Below, one piece after another: positions 50,729 to 60,531 of a DNA stretch of 64,000 nt (the stretch's first letter is position 1; every line of letters begins with the position of its first letter). Origin of the DNA: Ancylobacter defluvii (GTDB lineage Bacteria > Pseudomonadota > Alphaproteobacteria > Rhizobiales > Xanthobacteraceae); assembly GCF_018390605.1 (NCBI RefSeq), contig NZ_JAHBGD010000005.1, forward strand, positions 372,001 to 436,000, given 5' to 3'. The translations under genes were made by a program, and so were the position numbers. Below the pieces are notes generated by a model. It was given only the letters and a program-made list of their open reading frames with translations. It had not been told where the DNA came from and made no database searches.

Positions 50729-51689
50729 ATGGCCGTCGCAGACAGCGAAACCACCAGCCAGAATGCGATGATCGCGTTCGCGCGCGGACGCATCGCCGAT
50801 ATTCGTAAAGCGCCATCTGTGCGGAACGGGGCAGGCTGAAACCGGGGGCGCGGGCCTAACCATCCACGGCAAGACCGGACCGGCCGAGCCGACCTCGTTT
50901 CTCTACGATCCCTCCTTCGCCCTGATCGCCCGAGGCTCGAAGCGAGTCGTGCTGGGAAGGGAATGCTATGTCTACGACGAATCGCACTTCCTGCTGACCG
51001 CAGTCGGACTTCCGACCATCGTCCAGGTTCTGAATGCCTCAAGATCGGAGCCTTACTACTCGATCAAGCTGAATATCGATCTGGAATTGGCGCGCGAGCT
51101 CATCTCCGAGGTCGCCCAATCCGGCGCGGAAACGAAGCTCGCCGGTACGGGCATGGCGATTGGCCCTGTTACTCACTCCCTAGCTCTGGCGACCATGCGT
51201 CTGACGGAACTTCTCGACAGCCCGCAGGACATCCCCATCCTTGCGCGTTCGCTGCAAAGGGAAATCCTCTATCACGTCCAGACGAGCCCGATCGGTATCC
51301 GCCTTCGTCAGGCGGTCCAGTTCGGAACACGCACGAACCGTGTCGCTACCGCAATTCGCTGGATCCGTGAGAATTTCACGGAAGCTCTGAAGATCGACGA
51401 ACTTGCGGCGATGGCGGGTATGGGGGAATCGACCCTGCACCATCATTTCCGCGCGATCACCGCGATGAGCCCGCTCCAATTCCAGAAGCATCTTCGACTG
51501 CACGAGGCGCGGCGGCTGATGGTGAATGATCGGATAGACGCCAGCATGGCCGCCTTCAGAGTCGGCTACGAGAGCGCGACCCAGTTCAATCGAGAGTACG
51601 GCCGTTTATTCGGCGCGCCTCCGAAGCGCGATGTGACGATGATCCTCTCCCGGACCGTGCCCTCCGAGCCGCCTGCTGCGTCGCCTTAA
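50729..51689 (+). pseudogene. AraC family regulator split by a one-base frameshift
   Basis: An ATG with a good GGGAGG element opens MAVADSETTSQNAMIAFARG, which runs into a stop at 50839. The next frame carries AETGGAGLTIHGKTGPAEPT, YDPSFALIARGSKRVVLG and then an AraC N-terminal domain and two helix-turn-helices (ELAAMAGMGESTLHHHFRAITAMSPLQFQKHLRL in outline) to the stop at 51689. Dropping one G from the GGGG run at 50828-50831 joins the two parts as VRNGQAETGG. The downstream frame alone would start at a GTG inside the cupin-like domain. The break is either real or a homopolymer error. Confidence 0.75.
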
Positions 51690-51759
51690 GACCGCCGTCG
51701 AACAGATAGGGCGGCAAGAGTATAGACCCACTGTAGGGGTGGGCCCGCGACAGTCCGAA

Positions 51760-52683
51760 TCACGCAGAACCTGTTGACCGGAGCTCAACGAATTCTCGAG
51801 CAAGCCGCGTCGCGATGAAGTCGACGAAAACGCGCACTTTGGGGAGCGGATAGCGGCTCGCAGGCCAAAGAAGGTTGAGAGATCCGACTTCTTTGCTTTG
51901 AGCGGGCAGTACCTCCACGAGAAGGCCGGCCTCAATCTTCCTAAAGACCGCGAAATGCGGAAGGAAGGCGATGCCGCGGCCCTTCTCAGCCAGTTCAAGC
52001 AGCGGTCCCATCATATTCGCGGCGATCGTCACGGGGACCGCCGCCGCTTCCAGGACCGATTCAACCGGCCACGGCATCAGCCGTCCTGTTTCGGGGTAAC
52101 GATGACGGAGGCAGCGATGCCCGGCAAGGTCGCTCGCCGCCATGGGGGCGCCGTACGTGCCGACATAGTCCGGTGAAGCGACGAACCTCCATTCAAACGT
52201 GCCGAGCTTGCGGTGAAGCAATCGGCTGTCCTTGGGCACGCCGGACCGGATGACGGCATCGAAGCCTTCCTCGATGACGTCGACGAAGCGATCATTGATG
52301 TCGAGGTCCAGCTCGATGTCCGGATACGCCTCAGTGAACTCCGACACCACGGGCAGGAGGAGCGTTGGCTCGACCGGCAAGCTGATCTTGAGGCGCCCTC
52401 GGGGCGCTGCACCGGCGACGGCGAGTTCGGCTTGCGCTGCTTCGACTTCGGCCAGAATCCGCCGACATCGATCAAGGAAGAGCAATCCCTCATCGGTAAT
52501 TGTAATCGAGCGGGTCGACCGGTGAAACAGCCGCACGCCAAGCTGATCCTCCAGCTTCTGGATGGCCTTGCCGACCGCTGACGGCGTTAAGCCAACGGTT
52601 TGGCCGGCCAACTTGAAGCTTCTCTTGTCCGCGGCCTGAACAAAGGCCTGCATCGCGCCGATGCTCTCCACCCTAGAGGCCAT
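51760..52683 (-). CDS. LysR family regulator
   Basis: From MASRVESIGAMQAFVQAADKRSFKLAGQTVGLTPSAVGKAIQKLEDQLG (in outline) the protein has 307 residues, the usual length, and a CrgA-like effector domain. The open frame extends further upstream without family-like sequence. It is divergent from the old yellow enzyme gene with a 98-bp AT-rich spacer, so it probably controls that gene. It is convergent with the AraC gene. Confidence 0.92.
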   Translation of the reverse strand: MASRVESIGAMQAFVQAADKRSFKLAGQTVGLTPSAVGKAIQKLEDQLGVRLFHRSTRSITITDEGLLFLDRCRRILAEVEAAQAELAVAGAAPRGRLKISLPVEPTLLLPVVSEFTEAYPDIELDLDINDRFVDVIEEGFDAVIRSGVPKDSRLLHRKLGTFEWRFVASPDYVGTYGAPMAASDLAGHRCLRHRYPETGRLMPWPVESVLEAAAVPVTIAANMMGPLLELAEKGRGIAFLPHFAVFRKIEAGLLVEVLPAQSKEVGSLNLLWPASRYPLPKVRVFVDFIATRLAREFVELRSTGSA

Positions 52684-52781
52684 AAGCGAAAATCCGTCCG
52701 TAGTGAAAAGAATTAAAGAAAATTTTTTGGCATCGTCCCATTTGGTAGTCAAGAGCCAGCACAGACAACAGCAGGCTCGAC

Positions 52782-54020
52782 ATGACGGACTTGTTTTCTC
52801 CTTTCGACCTATCGGGACTTCTCCTTCCCAACCGCATCTTCATGCCCCCGCTGACTCGCTCTCGCGGGCCGCAGGATGCCGCCACCGAGCAAGTGGCCCT
52901 CTACTACGCGCAGAGGGCGACCGCCGGGCTTATCATTTCGGAAGGCTCGCCGATTTCGATCGAAGGCCAGGGCTACTTCTACAATCCCGGCATCTTTACG
53001 CCTGAGCAGGTCGCGGGCTGGCGGCTGGTGACGGACTCCGTCCACAGCGTCGGCGGCAGGATGTTCATCCAGCTCTGGCACGTCGGCCGGATCTCGCACA
53101 CCTCCATCCAGGCCAATGGCGCCGAGCCGGTGAGTTCGACGGATCGCATGGCCGAAGGTTCGATGGCGTTCGGCCGCGACGAACACGGGCAGATCGGGTT
53201 TGTTCCGGCATCGCGGCCACGTGCTCTGGCGACCGAAGAGATCGGCCGGGTTGTTGCCGACTTCGTGCAAGCCGCGCGCAACGCAATGGAGGCCGGTTTC
53301 GACGGCGTCGAGCTGCACGCCGCCAATGGCTATTTGTTCGACCAATTCCTCAATCCCCTGATCAACGATCGCAGCGACCGTTATGGCGCGGCCACGATGG
53401 AAGGGCGGTTGCGCTTCACACTTGAAGTTGTCGAGGCTGTCGGCAAGGCGATCGGCCCAAGCAAAGTCGGCATCCGCCTGACCCCCTATGGGGTGATCGG
53501 TTCGGTGCCGCTGTTCGAGGATGCCGAGAAAACCTATCTGGCGCTAGGCAAGGCCCTCGGCGAGCGGCGCATCGCCTATTTCCATGTGATGGATCAGACA
53601 GGCTTCTTCAACACGCCCGTCGGTCAGAAGCCGACCAGCGATCTTATCAAAGAGCTGCTGATCAAGTGGCGCTCCGTTGCGCCGAATACAGCAATCCTGC
53701 TTGACGGCGGCCTGACCAAGGCGCGGGCGAACGAACTGATCACCAACGGCGTCATCGATCTGGCAGGGTTTGGCCAGGCCTTTATCGCGAACCCGGACCT
53801 GGTCGCCCGGCTTCGCAACGACTGGCCGCTCAATCCCGCTGACCGAGCCACCTACTACACGGGCGGCAGCAAGGGTTACGTCGACTATCCGCCATACCGA
53901 TCTGAGGCCCAGAGCGCCGGGACGCGACGAAGCGTTTCGCTGACGCTCGGCTCCGATGGAGCCACGTCATTGGCGATAGGCGTCTCTGGACATGCGTCGT
54001 GGAGGGGATCTCAAACCTGA
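52782..54020 (+). CDS. Old yellow enzyme family FMN ene-reductase (NemA-like)
   Basis: This FMN enzyme has 412 residues and starts LFSPFDLSGLLLPNRIFMPPLTRSR. It shows AGLIISEGSPIS, FIQLWHVGRISH, the substrate-binding HAANGYLFDQFLNP (His and Asn) and the FMN-binding ILLDGGLTKARANELI and GFGQAFIANPDL. It reduces activated double bonds or nitro groups with NADPH. Family members usually end soon after DYPPY; here about 40 further residues follow and the stop lies 10 bp inside the convergent MFS gene. Its LysR neighbour is probably the regulator. Confidence 0.92.
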   Translation: MTDLFSPFDLSGLLLPNRIFMPPLTRSRGPQDAATEQVALYYAQRATAGLIISEGSPISIEGQGYFYNPGIFTPEQVAGWRLVTDSVHSVGGRMFIQLWHVGRISHTSIQANGAEPVSSTDRMAEGSMAFGRDEHGQIGFVPASRPRALATEEIGRVVADFVQAARNAMEAGFDGVELHAANGYLFDQFLNPLINDRSDRYGAATMEGRLRFTLEVVEAVGKAIGPSKVGIRLTPYGVIGSVPLFEDAEKTYLALGKALGERRIAYFHVMDQTGFFNTPVGQKPTSDLIKELLIKWRSVAPNTAILLDGGLTKARANELITNGVIDLAGFGQAFIANPDLVARLRNDWPLNPADRATYYTGGSKGYVDYPPYRSEAQSAGTRRSVSLTLGSDGATSLAIGVSGHASWRGSQT

Positions 54021-55504
54021 CCCTCTGCCCCGTCGTGCGGAGGAGGCGCCCGCCGGACGAGGGTGATGCTCAGAGCCACGCCGCCAGTGAGACAGAAGGC
54101 GATGCAAAGGATGGCGACGATGAGCGCCTGCGTGATGGCGGCCGGATCGGTTCGCGCGCCCAGCATCTGGTAGAAGATCCCACCGATCACGGCGACGCTG
54201 AGGGCGGTGCTGACTTGGAGAGTCGAGCTGGCGATGCCGGCGATCATGCCGGAAAAGGCCGGCGCGACCCGGCCTGTCACCATCCGCATCAAAGTGGGCA
54301 GCGCGAGCCCTTGCCCGAAGCCGATGACAAACAGGTGGGCGGCAAGCGGCATCGATGCGGGATGCACGCCGGTCAGTGTCGCCGCGATGAGCCCGGCGAG
54401 GCCCAGAAACCCGACAACCTCCAGCCCCATGCCGATCGGATTAACAAAGGCGCCGCAGAACCGTCGGAGAAAGGGCGTCGAGAGCGGCCCGAGCAGGAAT
54501 CCGGCACCAAACGGCAGGAAGACGAGGCCCGCCTGCAGCGCGGTCACATGCAGCGCGTCCTGCAGATAGACAGAGAACAGCTGGAAAAAGCTGCCGATCG
54601 AGTAGAACAACAGCGCGATCAGCAGCGCGTGGCCCAGTCCCGGTGCCCGCAAGGCGCCCGGGTCGAGTAGGGGGGTACCTCCCGCTTGTGCAAGCCGGCT
54701 CTCATGGCGCCAGAAGAGCCACGCCAGCAGCGGCACCCCGACGAGTGACAGCCAGGACCAGAGCGGCCACCCAGCTTCGCGCCCCTCGATCAGCGGCACG
54801 AGCAGCGCACCGAGCGTCAGCATCGACAGCGCCATGCCGCCGAGATCCAGCCGGCGTGCGTCGCGCGCGCGCGTCTCTTTCAGCAGAGGAATGCCGAACA
54901 TGAGGACGAGCATCGCCACCGGCAGGTTGAATAGGAAGATCGCCCGCCACCCCAGCCCCATGAGATCCAGCGATATCAGGAGGCCGCCCAACGCCTGCCC
55001 GATCACCGCGGCTAGGCCGAAGACCGCACCATAGATGCCGAGGGCGAGCGGCTTCTCCCTCTCCGGGAAAATAACCTGCACCGAAGCGAGCGCCTGCGGC
55101 GCCATCACGGCGGCCGTTACGCCCTGCAAGGCGCGCCCGGCGACCAGCACCCAGGGCGACCAGGCGAAGCCGCACAGCGTCGAGGCGGCGGCAAAGCCGA
55201 TCAGGCCAAGGAAGAACACGCGGCCGCGACCGAACAGATCGCCAAGCCGCCCGCCGGTCGTCAGCGTCACGGCATAGAGCGCGGCATAGGAAGCAATGAC
55301 GAGTTGCTCGGCAGAGGAGGAGGCGCCCAATTCCCCCCGGATCGAGGGAAGCGCAACGTTGACGATGAAGAAGTCGAGCGGCGGCAGGAACGCGCCGACC
55401 AGCAGGATCACGAACATCGTCCAGCGCCGCGGCTCGAGCAGGGCGTCACCGTCCCGGACGCTAACGGCCGCAAGGGCCGCGGCTTCACATGTTGTCGCGC
55501 GCAT
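54011..55504 (-). CDS. MFS exporter (DHA2, EmrB/QacA-like, 14 membrane segments)
   Basis: The 497-residue membrane protein has motif A in GGRLGDLFGRGRVFF, the DHA2 opening DFFIVNVALPSIRGELGAS, the antiporter motif GIYGAVFGLAAVIGQALGGLL and about 14 hydrophobic segments. It should export drugs or toxic organics in exchange for protons. It lies on the same strand as, and 253 bp downstream of, the EthD/SDR pair, and its 3' end overlaps the ene-reductase gene by 10 bp. Confidence 0.92.
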   Translation of the reverse strand: MRATTCEAAALAAVSVRDGDALLEPRRWTMFVILLVGAFLPPLDFFIVNVALPSIRGELGASSSAEQLVIASYAALYAVTLTTGGRLGDLFGRGRVFFLGLIGFAAASTLCGFAWSPWVLVAGRALQGVTAAVMAPQALASVQVIFPEREKPLALGIYGAVFGLAAVIGQALGGLLISLDLMGLGWRAIFLFNLPVAMLVLMFGIPLLKETRARDARRLDLGGMALSMLTLGALLVPLIEGREAGWPLWSWLSLVGVPLLAWLFWRHESRLAQAGGTPLLDPGALRAPGLGHALLIALLFYSIGSFFQLFSVYLQDALHVTALQAGLVFLPFGAGFLLGPLSTPFLRRFCGAFVNPIGMGLEVVGFLGLAGLIAATLTGVHPASMPLAAHLFVIGFGQGLALPTLMRMVTGRVAPAFSGMIAGIASSTLQVSTALSVAVIGGIFYQMLGARTDPAAITQALIVAILCIAFCLTGGVALSITLVRRAPPPHDGAEGQV

Positions 55505-55757
55505 GAGTGTGTTTCCGTTCCTGAACCTAAACGTCGCCGCCGCCGATCAATTCGGGCCGCCCTATCCGGTGCCGACTGCCGCACCCATCCGGGCATGGGC
55601 CGGCGCAGGCACCGGCAGCCCGCGCTGGCGGCAGCACCCTCGGCCATGGCCCAATGGCCGAGGCGATCATCACGTTGAAGAGAGCCTGGCTGTCTTTGCC
55701 GCGGGCGTTTAGCCGCCTGTCGGCCAGCCTCCCGCGGGTCGACCGGGTCGGTTCCCC

Positions 55758-56087
55758 TCAGCCGTTCGCCGTGGCCGCCGCGTTGTCGCTGAGCGGCGTC
55801 GCCAGACTGCGCTGCGGCCTAACGGTGGTGACGAGATCGACGTCGGCCATCACGCGCGCCGTTTCCGGCGAGGCCAACGCCGCCTTCATGGCCGCCTCGT
55901 CTCGAAAGATGCAGGTCGCGATCGCGATCAGGCCGCCGCCGTCTCCCTGCGGGAAAAAGCCGGCGAGGCTTTCAAGCCCATAGGGGCCCCAGCATTCGCG
56001 CACGAGCGGGAAATGGACGTTGATCCAGTGTTCGCGGTCGAAGGGCGTGTCGGCATCGCCGGCATAGGTCACGTACATGGTGGTCAC
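55758..56087 (-). CDS. EthD family protein
   Basis: The 109-residue protein has the EthD pattern: MYVTYAGDADTPFDREHWINVHFPLVRECWGPYGLESLAGF (in outline) with the conserved H-x-P region, then LIAIATCIFRDEAAMKAALASPE. EthD-like ferredoxin-fold proteins act in small-molecule degradation, but the reaction is often unknown. It lies 10 bp after the SDR gene, so the two form an operon. Confidence 0.88.
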   Translation of the reverse strand: MTTMYVTYAGDADTPFDREHWINVHFPLVRECWGPYGLESLAGFFPQGDGGGLIAIATCIFRDEAAMKAALASPETARVMADVDLVTTVRPQRSLATPLSDNAAATANG

Positions 56088-56097
56088 GGCGGGGTTC

Positions 56098-56934
56098 CTA
56101 GTCGTGCGTGTCGAAATCGGTCGCGATGGAGATGTCGCGCCAGGCGGCGATGTCGGCGCGGAAGGAGTCCAGCTTCTGCTCCGCTATCGCGTGGGCGCGC
56201 GGCCCGATCGGGAGGTGCAGCGGCGGATGCTCTGCATCGACGGCTTGCAGCATCACGGCGACGGCTTTAGTCGGGTCGCCAGCCTGCCGGCCATTGTTGG
56301 TCTGGCGGTAATGGCGTCTCGCCGGCACCGTCTCGGCGTAAGCGGCGATCTCCCGCGCCCCGGTGATCATCGAGCGACCGAGAAACTCGGTGCGGAAGGG
56401 GCCGGGCTCGACGATGATCACGTGCACGCCGAGCGGACGAAGCTCCTGTGCGAGCGCTTCAGAGAGGCCTTCGACGGCAAACTTGCTCGCATTGTAGAAG
56501 CCGAAACCCGCCGAGCCGGCGATCCCGGCACCAGAGGAGAGATTGACGATGCGGGCTCCGGCACGCTTGCGCAGCGCCGGCAGAGCGGCCCGGGTCGTCT
56601 CGATCAGGCCGAAGACGTTCACCTCGAACATCGGCCGATATTCGTCGGGCTCTCCCTCTTCGATCGCGCCGATGAAGCCGAAGCCGGCATTGTTGACGAG
56701 GACGTCGAGACCGCCGAACGCGCGCTCAGCCAACGCCACGGCATTAGCGGCGTCGCCGGCGCGGGTGACGTCCAGCGCAATGCAGCGCACCGTCTCGGGA
56801 TAGCGTTCGCACAGCGATTTCAAGCTATCCGTCGATCGGGCGGTGGCGACGAGGCTATCACCTCGTGCGGCTACGGCCTCAGCCAGTTGCCGGCCGAGGC
56901 CCGACGAGCATCCTGTGATCAGCCAAGTCTTCAT
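56098..56934 (-). CDS. Short-chain dehydrogenase/reductase
   Basis: From the ATG after AAGGAGAATGTG the protein has 278 residues. It has the classical SDR coenzyme motif TGCSSGLGRQLA, NNAGFG and the catalytic YNASKFA (Tyr and Lys) with an upstream Ser in NLSSGAG. It resembles oxidoreductases of the DltE/YbbO-like group. It is divergent from a LysR gene and in operon with the EthD gene. Confidence 0.92.
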   Translation of the reverse strand: MKTWLITGCSSGLGRQLAEAVAARGDSLVATARSTDSLKSLCERYPETVRCIALDVTRAGDAANAVALAERAFGGLDVLVNNAGFGFIGAIEEGEPDEYRPMFEVNVFGLIETTRAALPALRKRAGARIVNLSSGAGIAGSAGFGFYNASKFAVEGLSEALAQELRPLGVHVIIVEPGPFRTEFLGRSMITGAREIAAYAETVPARRHYRQTNNGRQAGDPTKAVAVMLQAVDAEHPPLHLPIGPRAHAIAEQKLDSFRADIAAWRDISIATDFDTHD

Positions 56935-57089
56935 CACATTCTCCTTCATCGCAATCGGGCGCCGCGGAAGTTGAAGCAATCAACAGCCGGTGCGCTTGGC
57001 ACCCGTGGGATGAGGCGAATGTAGGTGATTGGATTTGTTCGAGAACTGACACTATCGTATGTTCGCCGTTCATATTTGTGGGGGTAACG

Positions 57090-57956
57090 ATGGAGTGGAG
57101 TGACGTTCGGGTTTTTCTGGCCATAGCCCGTACCGGCACACTGGGCGCTGCCGCCCGCGCGCTTCATCTGAGCCATCCCACGGTCGGACGCCGCCTTCGG
57201 GCTCTTGAACAAGCCACCGGCCACACGCTGTTTCAGCGAACGGCCGACGGTTTCATTCCGACCGAAGAAGGCAACGCCGTCATCGCTCTGGCCGAGCAGA
57301 TGGAGGAGGGCGCCCTGGCCATCGAACGGCGGCTGGCCGGTCAGGAGCAAAATCTTCAAGGGACCTTGCGCATATCGTCTGCCGACTGGTTTGGCGCCTA
57401 TGTCCTGCCGCCGATCATCGACGATTATGCGAAGGCCTATCCGCACGTTGATCTGGAAATTCTCACCGGCACCCGCCTGTTTAGCCTCGCTCAGCGGGAG
57501 GCCGATATCGCTTTCCGGATTGTGCCGTTCGACAACCCCGATGTCGTGCAGCGACGACTGGTCCGTCTTCCTTATGGCGTCTACGTCGCGGCAGGCGCAC
57601 CCGAGCCGGTGTATGGTGATGGAGCCGGCTTCCGGCTCATCACCCACGACACGTCGACCGGCCAGTTTCCGGATATTGCCTGGCTCACCGAGAGCTTTCC
57701 GAACGCGAAGCCGCTCCTCCGGTCGAACAATCGGAACGTGCAGGGGCGGATGTGCCGCCAGGGCATCGGCATCGCCGTCCTGCCACAGGTGGTCGGAAGT
57801 CAGATCGTCGGTCTTCGCCAGCTCGATCTGCCGGCAGAGCCACCCTCACGGGATATCTGGATGGGCTATCACCGGGACATCCGGCGCCTTCAGAGGCTGC
57901 GGGCCTTCATAACCGTCGTGACCGATCATATTGCGAAGATACCATTCCAACTATGA
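57090..57956 (+). CDS. LysR family regulator
   Basis: From MEWSDVRVFLAIARTGTLGAAARALHLSHPTVGRRLRALEQATG (in outline) the protein has 288 residues. The effector domain includes GTLRISSADWFGAYVLPPIIDDYAKAYP. It is divergent from the SDR/EthD pair with a 155-bp spacer and probably controls it. An insertion sequence begins 77 bp after its stop. Confidence 0.92.
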   Translation: MEWSDVRVFLAIARTGTLGAAARALHLSHPTVGRRLRALEQATGHTLFQRTADGFIPTEEGNAVIALAEQMEEGALAIERRLAGQEQNLQGTLRISSADWFGAYVLPPIIDDYAKAYPHVDLEILTGTRLFSLAQREADIAFRIVPFDNPDVVQRRLVRLPYGVYVAAGAPEPVYGDGAGFRLITHDTSTGQFPDIAWLTESFPNAKPLLRSNNRNVQGRMCRQGIGIAVLPQVVGSQIVGLRQLDLPAEPPSRDIWMGYHRDIRRLQRLRAFITVVTDHIAKIPFQL

Positions 57957-58033
57957 ACGCTGCAGTCGGCACTTAATTGTTAGCGCTAGAATTGGAAGCT
58001 CGTTGCGGCGAGGACGAATGGACGGTTTGGGGG

Positions 58034-59598
58034 GAGGCTGTGTGAGAACTCACTGTGGCTGGGTCGCGCGGTTTGTTGCCGTGGCGCGCGATAGCTCGGT
58101 TCACCCGGTTATCGCTTTGAGGGTCGATGCAACGCCGGCGACGGCGACGACGCGCTTGATGTTGTAGGCCAGGATCGCCAGGCTGGCTTCAGTGGAGACG
58201 TTCTTGAGGCCACGGGTTCGGAAGTGGGTGGCGCCCATCCATCCTTTTATGGTGCCGAAGACGTGCTCGACCGTGCAGCGGCGGACCGCCATGGCTTCGG
58301 GCGTCGCTTGAAGCCTGCGCTCCATGGCATCGAGCACCGCTTCGTGCTCCCATCGTCGGATGCGCTTCTCTTTGCCGGCCGTGCACAGCGCACGGGATGC
58401 GCAGGCACCACAGGCCTTTTGGTTGAAGTACACGCTTATGAGCTTGCCGCCCTCCACCCTGGCAAAGCGCTTCTGGAGCTGCGCGCCGACTGGGCAGCGG
58501 TAGGTGTCGGTCTCAGGCTCATGTACGAACATGGCCTTGCTCCAGAAACCACGCGCCTGAGCCGGTGAGGTATTTGGCTTGGGCACCATCGGGATGATGC
58601 CAGCTTCGGCGCAGGCGCGGATCTGCTCGCCCTCATAGTATCCACGATCGGCAAGGACGATCATCTCGGCAGCGCCGATCTCGGCCTGTGCGGCCGTGGC
58701 CATCTCAAGCAGATGCGACCGGTCATGGCCGCGGTTCGTCACCGTGGTGGTGACCACGATATGATGCTTGGTATCGACGGCCGCCTGGACGTTGTAGCCG
58801 ACTACGCCGCGATGGTCGCTCCCGGTCGCCATGGCACGGGCATCCGGATCGGTGAGCGACACCTGCTCATCGGGAGCGGCTTGCAGTTGCTGGCCAATCT
58901 CCTCGAGTTCGCGAAGCCGACCACGCAGCGACGCCAGTCGCTCAGTCAGGTGATGGATCCGGGGAGTGGCCGGTCTGGTTTCCGCACTGTCGGCTTCCTC
59001 AAGCTCGGCGAGATAGCGCGCGATGCTTTCCTCGACATGGGCCTTCCGGCGCGCCAGCTTGCCCTTGGTGTAGTTCTTCTCGTGCGTGTTCACCGCGCGC
59101 AAGCGTGACCCGTCGATTGCGACCATGCCGCCACCGACAAGACCCAGTGCACGACAGATGGCGACGAAGCGCCGGCACGCGATCTGGATCGCGCTGGCAT
59201 TGTCATGGCGGAAGTCCGCGATCGTCTTGAAGTCGGGTGCCAGCTTGCCGGTCAGCCACATCAGTTCGATGTTGCGGCCCGCCTCGCGCTCCAGCTTCCG
59301 GCTCGAGGTCAGCTGATGCAGGTATCCATAGACATAAAGCTTGAGCATCGTGCCCGGCGGGTAGCCGGGCCTGCCGGTCGATGCCGGCTGCACGCGGGCA
59401 AAACCGAGCTCGGCAAGATCGAGTTCATCGACAAAGGCATCGATGATGCGGACCGGATTATCCGCATCGACATAGTCCTCCAAAAAAGCGAGCAGAAAGC
59501 TCGCCTGATGACGGTCGGCAGCCTCGACAAAACGTCCCATCTGGCACCTCCGAAGCAGTGCCTAAACATAGCAAAGTCAGGGGTTTTCACACAGCCTC
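58034..59598 (-). mobile_element. IS1182-family insertion sequence
   Basis: The 1565-bp element is bounded by 16-bp inverted repeats: GAGGCTGTGTGAGAAC at 58034 and the complement of GAGGCTGTGTGAAAAC ending at 59598 (15 of 16 match). It holds one intact transposase gene. The flanks share only GGG, so a clear target duplication is not seen. It inserted between a LysR gene and another insertion sequence. Confidence 0.88.
58101..59540 (-). CDS. IS1182 family transposase
   Basis: The 479-residue transposase is intact. It starts MGRFVEAADRHQASFLLAFLEDYVDADNPVRIIDAF and has DDE residues in MVAIDGSRLRAVN, VLADRGYYEGEQI and EHVFGTIKGWMG, with a Cys-rich insert (KACGACASRALCT). This is the IS1182 pattern of the IS5-like DDE group. 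No frameshift or stop was seen, so the element may be active. Confidence 0.92.
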   Translation of the reverse strand: MGRFVEAADRHQASFLLAFLEDYVDADNPVRIIDAFVDELDLAELGFARVQPASTGRPGYPPGTMLKLYVYGYLHQLTSSRKLEREAGRNIELMWLTGKLAPDFKTIADFRHDNASAIQIACRRFVAICRALGLVGGGMVAIDGSRLRAVNTHEKNYTKGKLARRKAHVEESIARYLAELEEADSAETRPATPRIHHLTERLASLRGRLRELEEIGQQLQAAPDEQVSLTDPDARAMATGSDHRGVVGYNVQAAVDTKHHIVVTTTVTNRGHDRSHLLEMATAAQAEIGAAEMIVLADRGYYEGEQIRACAEAGIIPMVPKPNTSPAQARGFWSKAMFVHEPETDTYRCPVGAQLQKRFARVEGGKLISVYFNQKACGACASRALCTAGKEKRIRRWEHEAVLDAMERRLQATPEAMAVRRCTVEHVFGTIKGWMGATHFRTRGLKNVSTEASLAILAYNIKRVVAVAGVASTLKAITG

Positions 59599-59695
59599 GG
59601 GCCGGTTGCAGACTGTCGGCTTTTAGGCAGTGGCCACATAAATTTGCGGCCAGGCTCGGAGCATGATTCAACCTCTCCCGATATAGGAGAGAGCG

Positions 59696-60531
59696 ATGCG
59701 CCGCCACGAATTGACCGACGAGGAATGGGCGGTCATCGCCCCGTTTTTGCCGAACAAGCCGCGCGGGGTCGCACGGGTAGATGACCGCCGGATGATCAAC
59801 GGCATTCTCTGGCGGTTCCGCACCGGGGCGCCATGGCGAAACGTTCCGGAGCGCTATGGACCTCGTACAACCCCGTACAACCGTCTCTGGCGGTTCCGCA
59901 CCGGGGCGCCTTGGCGAAACGTTCCGGAGCGCTATGGACCTCGTACAACCCCGTACAACCGTTTCGTGCGCTGGCGGGCGGCCGGGGTCTGGGACAGGCT
60001 GCTGGAAGCGGTCTCGGCCGCCTATGATGGCGACATCGTGATGATCGACGCATCCTGCGTTCGCGTGCACCAGCATGGTGCCGCGATCAAAAAGGGGGCG
60101 ACGACGATCGTTGCATGGGACGCTCCCGGGGCGGCCTGACCACCAAGGTCCACGCTCTGGTCGATGCTGAAGGCCGGCCGATCCACCTCCTGCTCACCGC
60201 CGGGCAGGCGGGCGACGCGCCGGCTGGGCGGGAGTTGCTGGCCCGGCTCGCACGGGGCGGCATCCTCCTCGCCGACAAGGCCTATGACACCGACGCCATC
60301 CGCGCCGAGATGGCGGGGCGCGGCGGATTTGCCAATGTGCCACCGCGCACGATCCGCAAGCGTACCTTCGCCTTCAGCCCCCGGCTCTACCGCCAGAGGA
60401 ACCTCGTCGAGCGCTTCTTCAACAGGATCAAGCAGATGCGGGGCCTCGCCACCCGCTACGACCGGCGCCCGGACAACTTCCTCGCCGCGCTCAAGCTCGC
60501 CGCCGTCCGCATCTGGATCAACGCATTATGA
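59696..60531 (+). CDS. IS5/IS427 transposase in two frames joined by a probable -1 frameshift
   Basis: Frame A (59696-60139) begins MRRHELTDEEWAVIAPFLPNKP and carries the first catalytic Asp in MIDASCVRVHQH. Frame B (ATG at 60115, to 60531) carries MGRSRGGLTTKVHALVDAEG, ILLADKAYDTDAI and RNLVERFFNRIKQM with the second Asp and Glu. A -1 slip on the A5G5 run near 60090 gives a continuous KKGGDDDRCMGRSRGG, as in IS427-type programmed frameshifting. The N-terminal domain contains a 26-residue duplication, so the enzyme may be inactive. Confidence 0.85.
59807..59962 (+). repeat. 78-bp tandem duplication inside the IS5 transposase
   Basis: 59807-59884 and 59885-59962 are identical except for one silent change (CCA to CCT). 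Each copy encodes LWRFRTGAPWRNVPERYG and eight further residues. Normal family members have this segment once. Confidence 0.95.

Noticed and set aside
58030-59602. Clear target-site duplication of the IS1182 copy
   Set aside because: Left flank GGGG and right flank GGGC share only GGG, which is weak in a G-rich context.
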